Shown piece by piece: positions 16,994 to 24,596 of a stretch of DNA of 32,004 nucleotides (within the stretch, counting starts at the first letter, position 1; every line of letters starts with the position of its first letter). Both the position numbers and the translations under genes were made by a program. The notes under the pieces are model-generated. The model searched no databases and was not told the origin of the DNA. It saw only the letters and a list, made by a program, of their open reading frames with translations. Origin of the DNA: Actinomadura alba (GTDB lineage Bacteria > Actinomycetota > Actinomycetes > Streptosporangiales > Streptosporangiaceae); contig NZ_JABVEC010000056.1 in assembly GCF_014323705.1 (NCBI RefSeq), positions 1 through 32,004 on the forward strand, written 5' to 3'.

Positions 16994-18009
16994 CGGTCTC
17001 CGACCACGACCCCGCGGCGGTCTTCGGGCACGACCCCGCGGCGGTCTTCGGGCACGACCCCGCGGCGGGCGCCGGTTACGTCCCCGGGCACCCGCCCCGG
17101 ATGGGGTTCTTCACCGACACGTCGGTGTGCATCGGGTGCAAGGCGTGCGAGGTGGCCTGCAAGGAGTGGAACGCGATCCCGGAGGACGGGCTGGTCCTCA
17201 CCGGGATGTCCTACGACAACTCCGTACGGCTCAGCGCCGACACCTGGCGGCACGTCGCCTTCGTCGAGCAGCGCAGGCCGCCGGTGCCGTGGGGCCCGGG
17301 CGGTGACGGCCGCGACGAGCCGACCGACGTGGACGTGCTCGCGGTGGCGGCACTGCCGACGGACACGCCGGGGGAGTGGCCCGGCGCGGCGACGGTGACG
17401 GTGCCGCCCGACGGTCCCGGTGCGCCCGGTGAGCTGCGCTGGCTCATGGCCAGCGATGTGTGCAAGCACTGCACGCACGCCGCCTGCCTCGACGTCTGCC
17501 CGACCGGCTCGCTGTTCCGTACCGAGTTCGGCACCGTGGTGGTGCAGGAGGACATCTGCAACGGCTGCGGCTACTGCGTCCCGGCCTGCCCGTACGGCGT
17601 GATCGACCAGCGCAAGGGCGACGGCCGCGCCTGGAAGTGCACGCTCTGCTATGACCGGATCGGCGACGGGCTCATGCCCGCCTGTGCGCAGGCCTGCCCT
17701 ACCGAGTCGATCCAGTACGGCCCGCTCGACGAGCTCCGGCAGCGCGCCGACGCCCGGGTGGAGCGGCTGCGCGACGCCGGTGTGCCGGAGGCGCGGCTCT
17801 ACGGCGACTCGCCGGACGACGGGGTGGGCGGCGCCGGGGCGTTCTTCCTGCTGCTCGACGAGCCGGAGGTGTACGGCCTGCCGCCCGACCCGGTCGTCAC
17901 GACACGGGACCTGCCGGACATGTGGCGGCACGTCGCCATGGCGGCGGGCGGGCTGGTCGGCGCCACCGCCCTCGCCTGCCTCACCGGCCGCCGGGGGAGG
18001 CGCCCATGA
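16990..18009 (+). CDS. fdnH: Formate dehydrogenase iron-sulfur subunit, four [4Fe-4S] clusters
   Basis: A 339-residue electron-transfer subunit. Four cysteine groups are visible in order: CIGCKACEVAC (about 44-54), CKHC with AACLDVCP (about 158-170), CNGCGYCVPACP (about 188-199), and CTLC with CAQACP (about 217-237). One hydrophobic helix near the C-terminus (AMAAGGLVGATALACL) anchors it in the membrane, as in FdnH. It passes electrons from the formate site to the membrane subunit encoded next. GTG 16990 overlaps the FdnG stop by 4 bp, and its own stop overlaps the next gene. The first 35 residues are an unusual extension with the repeat HDPAAVFG, encoded by a 24-bp tandem repeat. Confidence 0.92.
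   Translation: MTVSDHDPAAVFGHDPAAVFGHDPAAGAGYVPGHPPRMGFFTDTSVCIGCKACEVACKEWNAIPEDGLVLTGMSYDNSVRLSADTWRHVAFVEQRRPPVPWGPGGDGRDEPTDVDVLAVAALPTDTPGEWPGAATVTVPPDGPGAPGELRWLMASDVCKHCTHAACLDVCPTGSLFRTEFGTVVVQEDICNGCGYCVPACPYGVIDQRKGDGRAWKCTLCYDRIGDGLMPACAQACPTESIQYGPLDELRQRADARVERLRDAGVPEARLYGDSPDDGVGGAGAFFLLLDEPEVYGLPPDPVVTTRDLPDMWRHVAMAAGGLVGATALACLTGRRGRRP
17005..17068 (+). repeat. 24-bp in-frame tandem repeat in the Fe-S subunit gene
   Basis: Two full identical 24-bp units (17005-17028 and 17029-17052) and 16 bases of a third encode HDPAAVFG repeats at the N-terminus of the Fe-S subunit. The perfect identity suggests recent slippage. The number may vary between strains without breaking the frame. 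Confidence 0.85.
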
Positions 18010-19088
18010 ACGGCCCGCCGAGGGACCGCGAGCCCACCGCCGGCGGATCGGGGGTGGGCGCCGACGACCGTGCCGGCCCGCCGCGTGACGCCATCCCGGG
18101 GTCGACCGGCGATCGCGGCCGACGGCGGCCTGGCGGCCGGGGCGAGCGGCGGATGGTGCCCGGCGCGGAGTTCACCTCCTATTACGGCCTGCCGATCCTC
18201 AACGGGCCGGTCTGGCAGGCCCGTGACATCGCCGGCTACTTCTTCCTGGGCGGCCTGGCGGGCGCCTCCTCGGTGCTCGCGGCCGGCGCCGTGCTGACCG
18301 GCCGCCCGCAGCTCGCGTACGGTGCCAAGATCGGCGCGACCGGGGCGATCGCCCTGGCCGCCGTCGCGCTCGTGCACGACCTCGGCCGTCCGGAGCGCTT
18401 CCTCAACATGCTGCGGGTCGCCAAGCCGACCTCGCCGATGAGCGTCGGCTCGTGGCTGCTCACCGGCTACGGGCCACTGGCCGGCGCGGCCGCCGCGTCG
18501 GCGGTCACCGGGCGGCTGCCCGGACTCGGCCTCGCGTCAACCCTGGGCGCCGCGGCCGTGGGCCCGGCCATCGCCGGCTACACCGCCGCGCTCATCTGCG
18601 ACACCGCCGTGCCCGCGTGGCACGACGCCTACCGCGAGATGCCGTTCGTGTTCGTCGGTTCGGCCGCCGCCGCGGCGGGCGGTCTCGGCCTGGTCACCGC
18701 GCCCATCGAGCAGACCCCTCCGGCCCGTGCGCTGGCGCTGGCCGGGACGGCGGCCGAGCTGGTCTCGGTCGAGCTGATGGAGCGCCGGCTCGGCATGGTG
18801 GCCGAGCCCTACCGGCGCGGCCGGTCCGGCCGGCTGATGACCGCCGCGAGGCTGCTCGCCTGCGCCGGAGTCGCCGGCGCCTACCTCGGGCGCCGCAGCC
18901 GGGCCCTCTCCGCGCTGTCGGGCACGGCGCTGCTGGCAGCCTCGGCCGCCACCCGGTTCGGTGTCTTCGCGGCCGGGGTCGCCTCGGCCGCCGACCCGAA
19001 GTACACCGTGGTCCCCCAGCGGGAACGGCTCCGCCGCCGCGCCGAACAGGCGGCCGAGGCGCAGGCCGGGCCCGGCACGACGCGGTAA
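18006..19088 (+). CDS. nrfD: NrfD/PsrC-type membrane subunit of the formate dehydrogenase
   Basis: A 360-residue integral membrane protein with about eight hydrophobic helices between residues 75 and 335. This is the layout of the NrfD/PsrC quinone-binding subunits. It replaces the cytochrome b subunit (FdnI) of the E. coli complex. Residues 1-48 are polar and probably disordered, and the C-terminal 25 residues are basic. ATG 18006 overlaps the preceding stop (ATGA), so all three subunits are translationally coupled. The likely role is to pass electrons from formate to menaquinone. Confidence 0.87.
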   Translation: MNGPPRDREPTAGGSGVGADDRAGPPRDAIPGSTGDRGRRRPGGRGERRMVPGAEFTSYYGLPILNGPVWQARDIAGYFFLGGLAGASSVLAAGAVLTGRPQLAYGAKIGATGAIALAAVALVHDLGRPERFLNMLRVAKPTSPMSVGSWLLTGYGPLAGAAAASAVTGRLPGLGLASTLGAAAVGPAIAGYTAALICDTAVPAWHDAYREMPFVFVGSAAAAAGGLGLVTAPIEQTPPARALALAGTAAELVSVELMERRLGMVAEPYRRGRSGRLMTAARLLACAGVAGAYLGRRSRALSALSGTALLAASAATRFGVFAAGVASAADPKYTVVPQRERLRRRAEQAAEAQAGPGTTR

Positions 19089-19110
19089 GGCCGCCGAAGC
19101 CGCTAAAGGT

Positions 19111-19566
19111 TCAACTGATCGGCGTCGTGGTGTTTTCGTACAGGTCGGCGTCCTCGCTCAGTTCGACGAGTTCATCGAGCGCCTCCCGCCGCCGATGCCG
19201 TCGTCGATCCTGGTAGTCGAGCAAGTCACGGAGTAGGAGACGGCGGTGTCGGCCCGGCTGTTCAAAGGGAATCTCGCCGTCTTCGAGCAGGCGCACGAGC
19301 GTCGGCCGGCTCACGCCCAGCAGGTCCGCGGCCTCCTGCGTCGTGAGGGTCTGATTGTGGGGGGCCACGGTCACCGCCTGGCCGTTGGCCATGGCCGTCA
19401 CCACGGCACGCAGCACTTCAAAGAGCTCCGGCGGAATCGAGATGTGCTCACCCGACGGACCAACGAGCTTCGCCTGTGATCGCTGTGTACGAGAGAACAG
19501 ATCAACCAGGTTGTCCAACGGTCCAGCGGGCGGAAGCACGGTCCGCTCTGCGGATTCGGCACTCAT
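19111..19566 (-). CDS. Excisionase-like helix-turn-helix protein (orphan antitoxin-like)
   Basis: A 151-residue DNA-binding protein. Residues about 75-125 hold a MerR/excisionase-type helix-turn-helix (LTTQEAADLLGVSRPTLVRLLEDGEIPFEQPGRHRRL). The N-terminal half (VGPSGEHISIPPELFEVLRAVVTAMANGQAVTV) is typical of actinobacterial proteins that are usually paired with a PIN-domain toxin. No PIN gene follows here: downstream on this strand is only the opposite-strand formate dehydrogenase operon, 22 bp away. The C-terminus ends early in TTTPIS, suggesting the operon lost its toxin. ATG 19566 has GGGAG 6 nt upstream; the longer frame to 19815 was rejected. Confidence 0.75.
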   Translation of the reverse strand: MSAESAERTVLPPAGPLDNLVDLFSRTQRSQAKLVGPSGEHISIPPELFEVLRAVVTAMANGQAVTVAPHNQTLTTQEAADLLGVSRPTLVRLLEDGEIPFEQPGRHRRLLLRDLLDYQDRRRHRRREALDELVELSEDADLYENTTTPIS

Positions 19567-19769
19567 CAACGACTCCCTTCGATGACCCAGCATAACCGAA
19601 ACGAACAAAACGAAACCCGTGAACGTCGGCGTGATCACGCACGTGCTACCCACGAATCCTGTGCACGGGAATCCGTACGCCGACACCGGGTGGGTGGACG
19701 GGCCGGTGGTGGAGGCGCGGGGCTTGGTGTAGAGGTGATCCGTCCAGGTTGAGAGCGCGGGCTCGTTCG

Positions 19770-20651
19770 TTACAGAGGAAGCCATTCGGGGAGGGGTTCG
19801 CGGGCGGCGAGCCATTCGGTGGGGATGGGCTCGGGGCCCTGGTGGGCGGCGATGGTACCGCCGACGATTGCGGCCATGGTGTCCATGTCGCCCCCGGCCT
19901 CGACGCAGGTTCGTATCGCCGCCTCGTAGTCGTGGAGGTGTGTGGCGATCGTCCAGAGGGCGAACGGGACAGTATCGGGGGCGCTGATACGGGAGCCGTT
20001 GCCGAGTTCGACGGCTACCTGGGTGGTGGGGCGATCGAGGAGGTCGAGGGCACGTCGCAGGCCGTCGCGGACCATGCTTTCGGGGGTGTGGTCGAGGGCT
20101 ACCGCGATCAGGTCGGCACCGGAGAGGGGGCGGCCGCGGTGGGCGGCGGCGTGGGCGGCGGCGACACCGACCGCGATGCCGCCGGCGACCCCCTCCGGGT
20201 GGGCGTGGGTGACCTGGGAGGAGGCTGCGGCCTCGGCTGCGGCCCGCTGGAGGTCATCGTAGAAGTAGGCGCCGAGCGGGGCCACGCGCATCGCGCCGCC
20301 ATTACCCCAGGAACCCTTGCCCTCGAAGAGCTGCGGGGTGATCTCACGCCAGCGGCCGCCGTGTTTGACGTGGTCGATGAACTGCAGCGCCCCCATGCCA
20401 TAGTCGCGGAAGGGATCGGCGCGCATGGCAAAGGCACGGGCGAGCGCGTCCTGGTCGACCCGGCCGTGCGTGTCGACGATCTCCAGCAGTGAACAGGCCA
20501 TCTGAGTGTCGTCGGTCCAGGCCCAGGAATCGGCGTGGCCGGGTGATCGTACGACCCACTGCGAGGGGAACGCCTGATTACCGAAGGCGTCGCCCACCGA
20601 CAGGCCGGTCAGGGCGTCCAGCGCGAGGCCGCGGCGTTGATCGAGTACCAT
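19770..20651 (-). CDS. ADP-ribosylglycohydrolase (DraG/ARH family)
   Basis: A 293-residue enzyme that removes ADP-ribose from proteins or other acceptors. The family's metal-binding signatures are all present: GDAFG near residue 21, WTDDTQMA near 46, GNGGAMRVAPLG near 115, and GGDMDTMAAIVGG near 255. It contains the two-magnesium site expected of DraG-type hydrolases. The start is uncertain: ATG 20651 was chosen although it has no clear ribosome binding site, and a TTG at 20687 adds 12 residues. It is divergent from the MFS gene. No ADP-ribosyltransferase partner is in the window. Confidence 0.88.
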   Translation of the reverse strand: MVLDQRRGLALDALTGLSVGDAFGNQAFPSQWVVRSPGHADSWAWTDDTQMACSLLEIVDTHGRVDQDALARAFAMRADPFRDYGMGALQFIDHVKHGGRWREITPQLFEGKGSWGNGGAMRVAPLGAYFYDDLQRAAAEAAASSQVTHAHPEGVAGGIAVGVAAAHAAAHRGRPLSGADLIAVALDHTPESMVRDGLRRALDLLDRPTTQVAVELGNGSRISAPDTVPFALWTIATHLHDYEAAIRTCVEAGGDMDTMAAIVGGTIAAHQGPEPIPTEWLAAREPLPEWLPL

Positions 20652-20800
20652 TTCGGGATTGTCGCGTAGGCGGCGTCGGCCCCTCAACTGCGTTTCAGCG
20701 GTGTGCGTGCTGGGTGAGGACCTGGGTTACGAGCGGTTTTCGGCATCGGAGATCGGGTGAGTAGCTCGTTCGATCTCGGCCATGGACGCGGGGACCGGGC

Positions 20801-22057
20801 ATGACCATGCTCGACGGCGTCATCGACACTCGTCCGCTGCGGTCGCACCCGGGGTTCCGCCGGCTCTGGATCGGTACGACGACCGCGAGTTTCAGCGGCC
20901 AGGTCGCGCTGGTGGCGGTGCTCTACCAGGTCTGGCAGCTCACGCACAGCTCCGCCTGGGTCGGCGTCATCGGCGCCGCGACCGCCGTCCCGACGATCGT
21001 CTTCGGGCTGCTCGGCGGTGCCCTCGCCGATGCCGTCGACCGGCGCCGGGTCGTCATGCTCACCAGCACCGGCGCCGTGACCGCGGCGGTCCTCCTCGCC
21101 GTCCAGGCCGGTACCGGTGTGCGGTCACTGCCGCTCGTTCTGATCCTCGTAGCGGCGCAGGCGGGGTGTTCGGCCCTGGGAGCGTCGGCTCGCCGCACGT
21201 TCGTGCCACGGTTGCTTCCGCGCGAGCAGGTGCCCGCCGGCATCGCCTTGAACCACGTCAGCTTCCAGGCGGCGATGCTGGTCGGACCGGCGGTCGCCGG
21301 TCTGGCCATCGCCCACTGGGGGGTGACGTCGGCGTACGTCCTGGACGCCGCGGCCGTCACCGTGTCCCTGTACGGCGTGGCCCGGCTGCCGAGCATGCGA
21401 CCGGAGGGCGGAACCACGCCAGTCAGCCTGCGGGCGACCTGGGACGGGTGGCGGTTCATCGTCCGGCGACCGGCGTTGAGCGGCTCCCTCGCGACCGACC
21501 TCGCGGCGACCGTGCTCGCGATGCCCATCGCGCTCTTCCCCGTCCTCAACGAACAGCGATTCGCCGGAGACCCGCGGACCCTTGGCCTGTTCCTGTCGGC
21601 GATCGCGGTCGGCGGCATCGCCGCCGGCCTCACCTCGGGTCTCCTGAGCCGGGCGCCCCGGCCCGGGATCGTCTCGCTGACCGCCGCGGCCACCTGGGGG
21701 GCGGCACTCGCGGGCTTCGGCCTCGTCGACACGCTGTTCCCGACCCTCGCGTGCCTCGCCGTCGCGGGAGCCGCGGACACGATCGCCGTCATCTCCCGCG
21801 GCACGCTGATCCAACTGGCCACCCCCGACCGCTACCTCGGCCGGGTCAACTCCGTGGAGCACGTCGTCGGCGTCGCGGGACCCGGCATCGGCAACGCCCG
21901 CGCCGGAGCGGTGGCCGGCCTCACCTCGGCTTCGACGGCCGCGATCACCGGCGGCCTCGCCTGCGCGCTCACCGTCGCCGTGCTGGCCGCCACCAACCCC
22001 GCGCTTCGCCGCTGGAGACACCAGGCCGCGGAACCGGGTGCGGCGACCCCGACCTGA
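20801..22057 (+). CDS. MFS transporter, EntS-like (MFS_3)
   Basis: A 418-residue exporter with about 12 transmembrane helices. RRLWIGTTTASFSGQVALVAVLYQVWQLT at residues 20-48 and GGALADAVDRRRVVMLTS (motif A, about 73-90) are typical of the EntS/MFS_3 subgroup. RTFVPRLLPREQVPAGIALN is another hallmark of this group. EntS exports enterobactin, but many actinobacterial members export macrolides or unknown compounds, and the substrate here is not known. ATG 20801 has only a weak ribosome binding site; a second ATG lies two codons later. A hairpin at 22161-22184 follows. Confidence 0.85.
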   Translation: MTMLDGVIDTRPLRSHPGFRRLWIGTTTASFSGQVALVAVLYQVWQLTHSSAWVGVIGAATAVPTIVFGLLGGALADAVDRRRVVMLTSTGAVTAAVLLAVQAGTGVRSLPLVLILVAAQAGCSALGASARRTFVPRLLPREQVPAGIALNHVSFQAAMLVGPAVAGLAIAHWGVTSAYVLDAAAVTVSLYGVARLPSMRPEGGTTPVSLRATWDGWRFIVRRPALSGSLATDLAATVLAMPIALFPVLNEQRFAGDPRTLGLFLSAIAVGGIAAGLTSGLLSRAPRPGIVSLTAAATWGAALAGFGLVDTLFPTLACLAVAGAADTIAVISRGTLIQLATPDRYLGRVNSVEHVVGVAGPGIGNARAGAVAGLTSASTAAITGGLACALTVAVLAATNPALRRWRHQAAEPGAATPT

Positions 22058-22160
22058 CCGAGGGTGCGGCCGCCGCTAATGGTCCACGCGGCTCGGCCCC
22101 GTGTACTGAGGATGGGGTGGGTGGCGGCACGGCCCGGGGGCCGGCCGCACCGCCACCGCT

Positions 22161-22184
22161 CGTCCGGTCTTCCCCTACCGGACG
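22161..22184. terminator. Hairpin between convergent MFS and ATP-binding protein genes
   Basis: A perfect 8-bp stem CGTCCGGT/ACCGGACG with an 8-base loop, followed on the plus strand by GGGG. It lies 104 bp after the MFS stop and before the end of the convergent ATPase-like gene. The rest of the 248-bp gap holds no gene that I can support. Confidence 0.5.
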
Positions 22185-22305
22185 GGGGGTGCGTGCGCCC
22201 TGCGGCGCGCGCACGTTCTCGGGCGCCTTCTCGCGTGCCGCCCACCACGTCGGGTCGGTCCAGGAGACGCCCACCGCTATCGGCCGGTGCGGGCGAGGTC
22301 GTTCG

Positions 22306-22740
22306 TCACGACCCGGCCGCCAGCCTGGCCCAGACCCACTTGCCGCTCGGCGTGGTCCGTTGGACACCGCAGTCGGACGCGATCGCCCGCACCAGCGGAA
22401 GTCCCCAGCCGCCGTTGTCGTCGAAGTTCTCCGGCGACAGGTCCAGGTCCGCCGGCTCCAGTTCCCTGATCGACCGGACCTCGGGCATGCGCTCACTGGA
22501 ATCCCACACTCCGAGGAAAACGGTAGAGGGCTCCCGGACGAACCTGATGTGGATCCGTTCCCCAGGGGTCGCCCGGCAGGCATTGACGATCAATTCCGTG
22601 GCGACGAGACATGTGTCATGCGCGATCTCCAGCAAGTCCCAGGCGGTGAGCCGGTACTCGATGCGCTTGCGCATCTCGGCCGCCACGTTCCTGGCGGCGA
22701 GACACGATACGTCCAGCTCGTCAGCGCTTATTGCCTGCAT
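22306..22740 (-). CDS. Anti-sigma-factor-like ATP-binding protein (HATPase_c_2)
   Basis: A 144-residue GHKL-type ATPase of the RsbW/SpoIIAB-like class. The N box (ATELIVNACRAT) lies near residue 45, and the glycine-rich lid loop DDNGGWGLPLVRAIA near residue 115. In actinomycetes such proteins lie next to WhiJ-like regulators, as here. The open frame reaches 22851, but that start would overlap the divergent XRE start codon. ATG 22740, with GGAGAG 8 nt upstream, gives the usual length and leaves room for a shared control region. Kinase or anti-sigma activity is inferred from the family only. Confidence 0.82.
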   Translation of the reverse strand: MQAISADELDVSCLAARNVAAEMRKRIEYRLTAWDLLEIAHDTCLVATELIVNACRATPGERIHIRFVREPSTVFLGVWDSSERMPEVRSIRELEPADLDLSPENFDDNGGWGLPLVRAIASDCGVQRTTPSGKWVWARLAAGS

Positions 22741-22802
22741 CTCGCCCGCTCTCCGTCTCTCGTTCGCGGGACAAGAGTCGTGCCGTTCGACTAGTTTTTC
22801 GC

Positions 22803-22816
22803 TGACTCCAGAGTCA
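22803..22816. promoter_or_regulatory. Palindrome between the ATP-binding protein and XRE genes
   Basis: TGACTC-CA-GAGTCA is a perfect inverted repeat with a 2-bp centre in the divergent control region. It is a candidate binding site for the helix-turn-helix protein encoded from 22850, which would make this an autoregulated set. Confidence 0.45.
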
Positions 22817-22849
22817 TTGGAGACAACCAAAAATTCCGGAGAGTAGCCC

Positions 22850-23659
22850 ATGAGCCTCAGACAGTCACTCGACCCGAGATCGTCGATGTGGCACTTACTG
22901 GCCTACTACCTGCACTTTCTCAGGGAGAAACACGGTCTCTCCTGTGCCGGAGCGGGCAGGATCGCGAAGGCGGCGCGGCAGACTGTCTCTCACTGGGAGG
23001 CGGGCAGGCTCACGCCTTCCGAGGACCAGGTCGCGGCGCTGGACCGGGAATACGGAACCGGCGGCCTGCTCAGCCTCCTGCTCTACCACGCCAAGACCGG
23101 CCATGATCCCGACTGGCTGAGGACCCACCTGGAGCTCGAGTTGAGAGCCTCGGTGCTCAAGATCTACGAGCTGGGATGGGTGCCCGGCCTGCTCCAGACC
23201 GAGGACTACGCCCGTGCGTTGTTCGTCCCCACGGGATTGAAGGATGTGGAGGGGCAAGTCGCCCAGCGCATGGAGCGTCAGCAGATCCTTGGTAGGGAGG
23301 ATCCGCCGATGTTGTGGGTGCTGCTCGCCGAACCGGTGCTCGAATGGCAGGTGGGCGGAGCCGAGGTCATGCGAAACCAACTGACCCGGCTGCTGGAGAT
23401 CTCGGAACTGCCGAACGTCGTGCTGCGGATCGTCCCCAAAACTGCCGGCGCTCATATGGGCCTCAACGGTAGTTTCAAGATCATGAAAGTTTCCGGCGTG
23501 GATCTCGTGTATACGGAGGCCCTGGGCGGTGGCAGACTGGCACAGGGTTCCCCGGAGGTGGAGGCCTACGAGGAATGGCACGACCGCATCGGGGCGGTGG
23601 CACTTCCCATCGACTCCTCGCGGGATCTCATCGCCGGCAAGTTGGAGATCAGCAAATGA
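22850..23659 (+). CDS. Scr1/WhiJ-like helix-turn-helix protein with DUF5753
   Basis: A 269-residue regulator. An N-terminal XRE-type helix-turn-helix (about 18-72: LREKHGLSCAGAGRIAKAARQTVSHWEAGRLTPSEDQV) is followed by DUF5753 (about 90-265), including the family's LGWVPGLLQTEDYARAL and the RIVPKTAGAHMGLNGSF stretch. Proteins of this class (WhiJ, Scr1) pair with a DUF397 protein and often an ATP-binding protein. They influence development and antibiotic production in Streptomyces. ATG 22850 has GGAGAG upstream. It overlaps the DUF397 gene by ATGA. Confidence 0.9.
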   Translation: MSLRQSLDPRSSMWHLLAYYLHFLREKHGLSCAGAGRIAKAARQTVSHWEAGRLTPSEDQVAALDREYGTGGLLSLLLYHAKTGHDPDWLRTHLELELRASVLKIYELGWVPGLLQTEDYARALFVPTGLKDVEGQVAQRMERQQILGREDPPMLWVLLAEPVLEWQVGGAEVMRNQLTRLLEISELPNVVLRIVPKTAGAHMGLNGSFKIMKVSGVDLVYTEALGGGRLAQGSPEVEAYEEWHDRIGAVALPIDSSRDLIAGKLEISK

Positions 23660-23844
23660 CGGAGTGGCGCAAGTCCAGCCGTAGCGGCAACCTGGAGAAC
23701 AGCGACTGTGTGGAGGTCGCCGGCCTCACCGGCGCCATCGGAATTCGGGACAGCAAGGCCCCCGACGCCGGGCACATTCGCATCTCTGCGGAGAGTTTCG
23801 CCGACCTGCTGATCCGCGTGAAGCAGGACGCGCTGGATCTTTAG
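23656..23844 (+). CDS. DUF397 protein, partner of the WhiJ-like regulator
   Basis: A 62-residue DUF397 protein. The hallmark EWRKSSRSG, the DCVEVA core and IGIRDSK are all visible. It is encoded with an ATGA overlap behind the DUF5753 regulator, which it likely binds; toxin-like behaviour has been proposed for some such pairs. Its 3' end (from 23726) and the following terminator are repeated at 31795-32003, where the copy is frameshifted. Confidence 0.92.
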   Translation: MTEWRKSSRSGNLENSDCVEVAGLTGAIGIRDSKAPDAGHIRISAESFADLLIRVKQDALDL

Positions 23845-23933
23845 CGAAGGCTGTACCGCGGACCTCTGCGAGAGCGACCGGGCCCGGGTTGGGAAGAACC
23901 CGTCCCGGGCCCGGATGCTGTCAGGTCACGGGG
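23726..23933 (+). repeat. Direct repeat copy A (3' DUF397, terminator, nuclease tail)
   Basis: About 208 bp covering the 3' 119 bp of the DUF397 gene, the terminator hairpin and the last bases of the convergent nuclease gene. It is about 95% identical to copy B at 31795-32003: about ten substitutions and one 1-bp indel by eye. The two copies bound a segment of about 7.9 kb. Confidence 0.9.
23878..23914. terminator. Strong hairpin terminator after the DUF397 gene
   Basis: CCGGGCCCGGGTT pairs with AACCCG(T)CCCGGGCCCGG, with one bulged T and a GGGAAG loop. It serves the DUF397 operon and, on the other strand, the truncated nuclease. Copy B at the right edge keeps the stem although bases differ. 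Confidence 0.75.
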
Positions 23934-24156
23934 TGCCGGGAAGCCGGAGACCGATCACGACCGGGTCGTGGTCGGAGGCCCGGTAGGCGTCCGGGGCGTA
24001 CAACCCGGGCGGGTTGAACTCGGTGTTGTAGTCCAGGATCAGCGGCTCGTCGCTGTTGATGTGCCAGATCGACGCACCGGACACGAACTTCGACAGGTTC
24101 CGGGCGGCGAGCACGTGGTCGAGCTCGCCGGACTGCCCGTCGAAGACGTACTCTAC
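23926..24156 (-). pseudogene. C-terminal fragment of an extracellular endonuclease/exonuclease/phosphatase-family nuclease
   Basis: About 76 residues at the C-terminus of an ExeM/NucH-type secreted nuclease. Visible are EYVFDGQSGELDHVLAA, ATIWHINSDEPLILDYNTEFNP-like text, and the EEP catalytic signature SDHDPV near the end (stop at 23926). Upstream of about 24156 the homology stops abruptly, and the other strand becomes integrase-like. The gene is therefore broken, with no start or N-terminal domains. Its end lies in the direct repeat, and copy B at the right edge of the window begins the same tail. Confidence 0.75.
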
Positions 24157-24592
24157 GCCCAGACGGCCTCGGCGATGAGTCGTCTCACCATCGATCACGT
24201 TCAGACCAGCGGTCACCAAGTACATCTGCACCTGGGGCACGAACCCGTCGTGCTCCCCGAACCGCTCGATACCCTGGCCATGCAGGTCGTCGCAGCCCGG
24301 CATGGCCACGCCATCATCGGCGACCAGGGAACCTCTCCCTGGCTGTTCCCCGGCGGCCAGCCCGGCCGTCCCATCAGCGCCTTCCGCATGGCCGAACGGC
24401 TCCGCCAACTCGGCATCCACGCCGGCCGCCCGCTCTGCAGCCCTGTTCCACCTCGCCACCGAGCTGCCCGCCGCGGTCCTCGCCCGGATGCTCGGCATCC
24501 ACATCGCGGTCGCCGTCACCTGGCAACGCGCCTCCGCCGGAGACCGGACCACCTATGCCGCCGAAGTCAGCCGACGGAATCCCACACACTGA
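24146..24592 (+). pseudogene. Frameshifted C-terminal fragment of an integrase-like protein
   Basis: A remnant of a tyrosine-recombinase-like protein known in actinobacteria. One frame encodes LYAQTASAMSRLTIDHV, LHLGHEPVVLPEP and SPWLFPGGQPGRPIS (about 24146-24425). After about 24425 the homology continues in another frame as RSAALFHLATELPAAVLARMLGIHIAVAV and WQRASAGDRTTYAAEVSRR, ending at 24592. The N-terminal part is missing and the reading frame is broken, so it is not functional. Its first bases fuse directly with the truncated nuclease, marking a recombination junction near 24150. Confidence 0.65.
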
Positions 24593-24596
24593 GACG

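Noticed and set aside
20782..22794. 670-codon plus-strand frame spanning the MFS gene and beyond
   Set aside because: Arg/Pro-rich off-frame reading with no domains; the MFS frame is clear.
22741..22851. Longer N-terminus for the ATP-binding protein
   Set aside because: It would overlap the divergent XRE start and cover a palindrome; ATG 22740 has a ribosome binding site and gives the usual length.
24157..24552. Upstream extension of the nuclease frame on the minus strand
   Set aside because: Nuclease homology ends at about 24156; the rest is antisense to the integrase remnant.
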